Source of the DNA: Achromobacter anxifer
GTDB lineage: Bacteria; Pseudomonadota; Gammaproteobacteria; Burkholderiales; Burkholderiaceae_B
Length of the DNA: 64,000 bases
Direction of reading: 5' to 3'
NCBI RefSeq assembly: GCF_903652925.1
Contig: NZ_CAHLAR010000005.1
Coordinates: forward strand, 1 to 64,000
Part shown: in pieces, positions 62,107 to 64,000 of the stretch
How positions within the stretch are numbered: the first letter of the stretch is position 1
Layout: each line of letters starts with the position of its first letter
Made by a program: the position numbers and the translations under genes
Notes under the pieces: generated by a model
Told to the model about the DNA's origin: nothing
The model's database searches: none
The model's input: only the letters and a program-made list of their open reading frames with translations

Positions 62107-63552
62107 ATGTCCAATCTCAAATGGTTCGATACGGCCGAAACACTGCTGAAGGTCGGTAACGACGTACCTGGCTGCAACGTGTTCGAGGTCTACAAGGGTC
62201 CCTTCCCGCTGGTGGAGGACGCCACGGGCGATCGTCTCAAGCTGGAACTGGTCAACGCCCATATCCACAAGGTAAGCGTCGGTGACGACGACTATGCCGC
62301 GGTGGTGCTGTGCCGGATCAAACCGGATGGCAACCCCGAATGGACGATCTACTGCGGTGACGGCCAAGTGGGCGGCAAATTCCGCAACGACGGCAAGAAC
62401 CTGGCAACGCAGCTGCGAACAGAAGGCAAAGTGGCGAACGCCCTGGCCAACAACGTCGAAGCTTCGGGCTGGGTCGACAAGATCAAGCAAGAAGCGCAGT
62501 GTGGCTTTTTCAAGACCCTCGAGCGTTCGGGCCGGTTCTGCACTCACACGCAGGCCGTGCTCAAATCGCTGAATCAGGAAAGCCTCGACCAGATGGCCAC
62601 CGATTTGATCGGCTGGAAGTCTGGTGCCGCGGTGACGGCCACACCTATAGCAGGTGTGACCTCTGAAGAAGAAGCGGCGTTCTACGACGCAGCTTTCATT
62701 CAGCCTGTGCTGTTGGCCGGCGAACGTGGGTCGGGTAAAACCTTCCTCGCGCGCGCAGCCGCAGACAAGTTCGATGCGGTCTATCTCGAGCTGCAATGCC
62801 ATCCTTCGATGGAGCCGTGGGAGTTCCGTGCTCACGACCGCGCCGCTGACGGCAAGGTCTACACGGTGCTGGGCGTCTTTGCTCAAGCGGTCTATTGGAT
62901 CCAGAAGGGGAAGCGTGTGGTTCTGTGCCTGGACGAGTTCATGAACATGAACCCCATGTACACGACTACCATCAACAGCCCCCTGAGCCTGACCAAGGAC
63001 GACACCTACATGATCGAAACTGGTCGCCTCATTCCGACGATGGATGACGAGGGCAAACCCAACGGTATGGCCCTCCCTGAAGTTGTTGAAGTGCCGGCGG
63101 ACATGCTGTGGGTGGTAGCGACGACCAACATCGGTGCTCGGTATGGCCTGGACAAGATCGCACCTAGTGTGCGCGCTCGTTTCCAGATTCAGCTGATGAA
63201 CACCAATGCGGATCGCACGCGCCATATCCTCGAGCGACAGCTGAGCAAGTATTCAATGCCGCTCGAGATTGCAGAGAAGTTCGAGAAGTTCATCAATGCG
63301 GCCAACGAAGCCCAGACGGCGGGCACGTTGGACGAGGAGGTGACGACTCGTTTGGCGTCGAACGTGATTCGTGCTGTGTATCTCCGGACCGTGCGTGACA
63401 AGAAGGTGCTGACCAAGGTCTCGCAATGGCTGCCGCTGATCAAGAAGCAGGTTGAGCGAGAAATCGCTCAAGTTGTGAACTTCGAAATCGGCGAGCTGGA
63501 TCCTGAGCAGGAAATGCTCTTCAAAACGCTGGTCACTGGCTGCTTCAAGTAA
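62107..63552 (+). CDS. MoxR/CbbQ-type AAA+ ATPase
   Basis: 481 residues from ATG 62107, behind GGAAGGAAACATCATC. The first 190 residues are a separate domain (MSNLKWFDTAETLLKVGNDV...). Then LLAGERGSGKTFLARAAA (Walker A, about 200) and RVVLCLDEFMNM (Walker B, about 271), VVATTNIGARYGLDKIAPSVRARF (sensor 1 and arginine finger). MoxR-type ATPases remodel partner proteins, often with a VWA-domain protein encoded just downstream, here perhaps the truncated gene at 63677. Its target on a plasmid is unknown. Confidence 0.85.
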   Translation: MSNLKWFDTAETLLKVGNDVPGCNVFEVYKGPFPLVEDATGDRLKLELVNAHIHKVSVGDDDYAAVVLCRIKPDGNPEWTIYCGDGQVGGKFRNDGKNLATQLRTEGKVANALANNVEASGWVDKIKQEAQCGFFKTLERSGRFCTHTQAVLKSLNQESLDQMATDLIGWKSGAAVTATPIAGVTSEEEAAFYDAAFIQPVLLAGERGSGKTFLARAAADKFDAVYLELQCHPSMEPWEFRAHDRAADGKVYTVLGVFAQAVYWIQKGKRVVLCLDEFMNMNPMYTTTINSPLSLTKDDTYMIETGRLIPTMDDEGKPNGMALPEVVEVPADMLWVVATTNIGARYGLDKIAPSVRARFQIQLMNTNADRTRHILERQLSKYSMPLEIAEKFEKFINAANEAQTAGTLDEEVTTRLASNVIRAVYLRTVRDKKVLTKVSQWLPLIKKQVEREIAQVVNFEIGELDPEQEMLFKTLVTGCFK

Positions 63553-63569
63553 GCGCCCAAGCAACTCTG

Positions 63570-63640
63570 TCTCCCGGACATTTGAGCAAACCGTTGCAAG
63601 GCATTGCCTTGTTCATTCGCTCATCTGCTCGGGAGATTTT
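63570..63640 (+). terminator. Long hairpin between the MoxR-like gene and the next
   Basis: TCTCCCG (63570-63576) pairs with CGGGAGA (63630-63636), with TGAGC/GCTCA nested inside and a T-rich run after it. The 52-base loop is long for a simple terminator, so it may be an attenuator. Confidence 0.6.
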
Positions 63641-63676
63641 CTCTTGGGTGTGAGCAAAATACGAAAGGAAAACATC

Positions 63677-64000
63677 ATGTCATCTGGATTTCTGCTGAAT
63701 CGGCTTTTGGGTGATGCACTGCGCCGCGCTTATCACCAAGGTGATTTGCAAGTCAACGTGCTGTATTTGATGGAGCGCCTGAAGCTTGGCGAATACCGCG
63801 TGATGCTGAAGCGCAACTTCGACACGGCCTGCTGGGTTCCCCCAGTGGGATCGCGCGGTTCGCACAGCATCTACTACGGCGACCGTATGCTGGAGCGCAC
63901 GATAGCGTTCTTCTGTGAGCAGAATAAGGCCGACATGCCCGATCTGCCAAAGAAGGAGGATCTGGCGGCGGCTGCCTGCACCCGCCTGTTGGACGAGGCT
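63677..64000 (+). CDS. Gene running off the window (partial)
   Basis: ATG 63677 follows GAAAGGAAAACATC, and the frame stays open to the window edge (108 codons). MSSGFLLNRLLGDALRRAYH starts a helical segment. FDTACWVPPVGSRGSHSIYYGDRMLERTI follows. Position after a MoxR-like ATPase suggests the partner (a VWA or metallopeptidase-type protein), but the visible part has no such motif. Confidence 0.6.
   Translation, partial: MSSGFLLNRLLGDALRRAYHQGDLQVNVLYLMERLKLGEYRVMLKRNFDTACWVPPVGSRGSHSIYYGDRMLERTIAFFCEQNKADMPDLPKKEDLAAAACTRLLDEA

Overview
The window looks like part of a large, self-maintaining plasmid of a betaproteobacterium, probably Burkholderiales. Base composition is about 60% GC. Plasmid evidence: a TrfA-type initiator (39776-40741) next to a four-iteron origin (40778-40883), a TraD/VirD4-type coupling ATPase (6676-8508), a TraR/DksA zinc finger and a topoisomerase III. 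The host guess rests on TrfA, the circularly permuted tmRNA (known in alphaproteobacteria, some cyanobacteria and one betaproteobacterial lineage) and general protein character. No identification was computed.

Layout. (1) 1-4.6 kb: a leftward operon of topoisomerase IV subunits (parE, start of parC) with a dual-specificity-type phosphatase and two small genes, then two small rightward genes. (2) 4.7-8.9 kb: a secreted RCC1-repeat protein, the coupling protein and a 58-residue ORF with the best promoter in the window. (3) 9.0-26.4 kb: a tRNA and RNA island. I read 56 tRNA or near-tRNA genes on the + strand covering all 20 amino acids (no Leu anticodon for UUA or CUA seen), about ten further tRNA-like RNAs without a usable anticodon, a miniature RNase P RNA (14072-14300), a permuted tmRNA (about 20230-20690) with an unusual tag ending AAHA, and several long structured non-coding RNAs, the largest about 1.1 kb (22614-23732). 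Protein genes inside the island include two AlkB-family dioxygenases, a P-loop kinase, an ATPase, YbjQ, an M23 peptidase and small basic proteins. (4) 26.4-35.7 kb: a PBP7-like enzyme, two RNA ligases (one fused to an HNH domain), then thymidylate synthase, deoxynucleotidase and dUTPase. (5) 35.7-40.7 kb: a leftward block with an exonuclease, dioxygenase, HNH nuclease, Dsb-like protein and trfA. (6) 40.8-64 kb: the origin, then nucleases, metallophosphoesterase, topoisomerase III, PIN-PhoH, YcbK-like peptidase, HD and Nudix hydrolases and a MoxR-like ATPase with a gene running off the end.

How it fits together. The island appears to carry a portable RNA economy: tRNAs, the RNA that matures their 5' ends, a ribosome-rescue RNA, and enzymes that could heal RNA breaks (kinase, ligases) or reverse base alkylation (AlkB). 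The flanking genes supply DNA topology control and dNTP-pool control, a gene mix otherwise typical of large phages. Most protein genes share a short CTATAC or TATACT element, mostly without a clear -35 box, followed by a GGAAA-type ribosome-binding site, which suggests one common mode of transcription.

Limits: RNA assignments come from reading base pairing by eye. RNA ends and the limits of the non-tRNA RNAs are approximate. No database search was possible.
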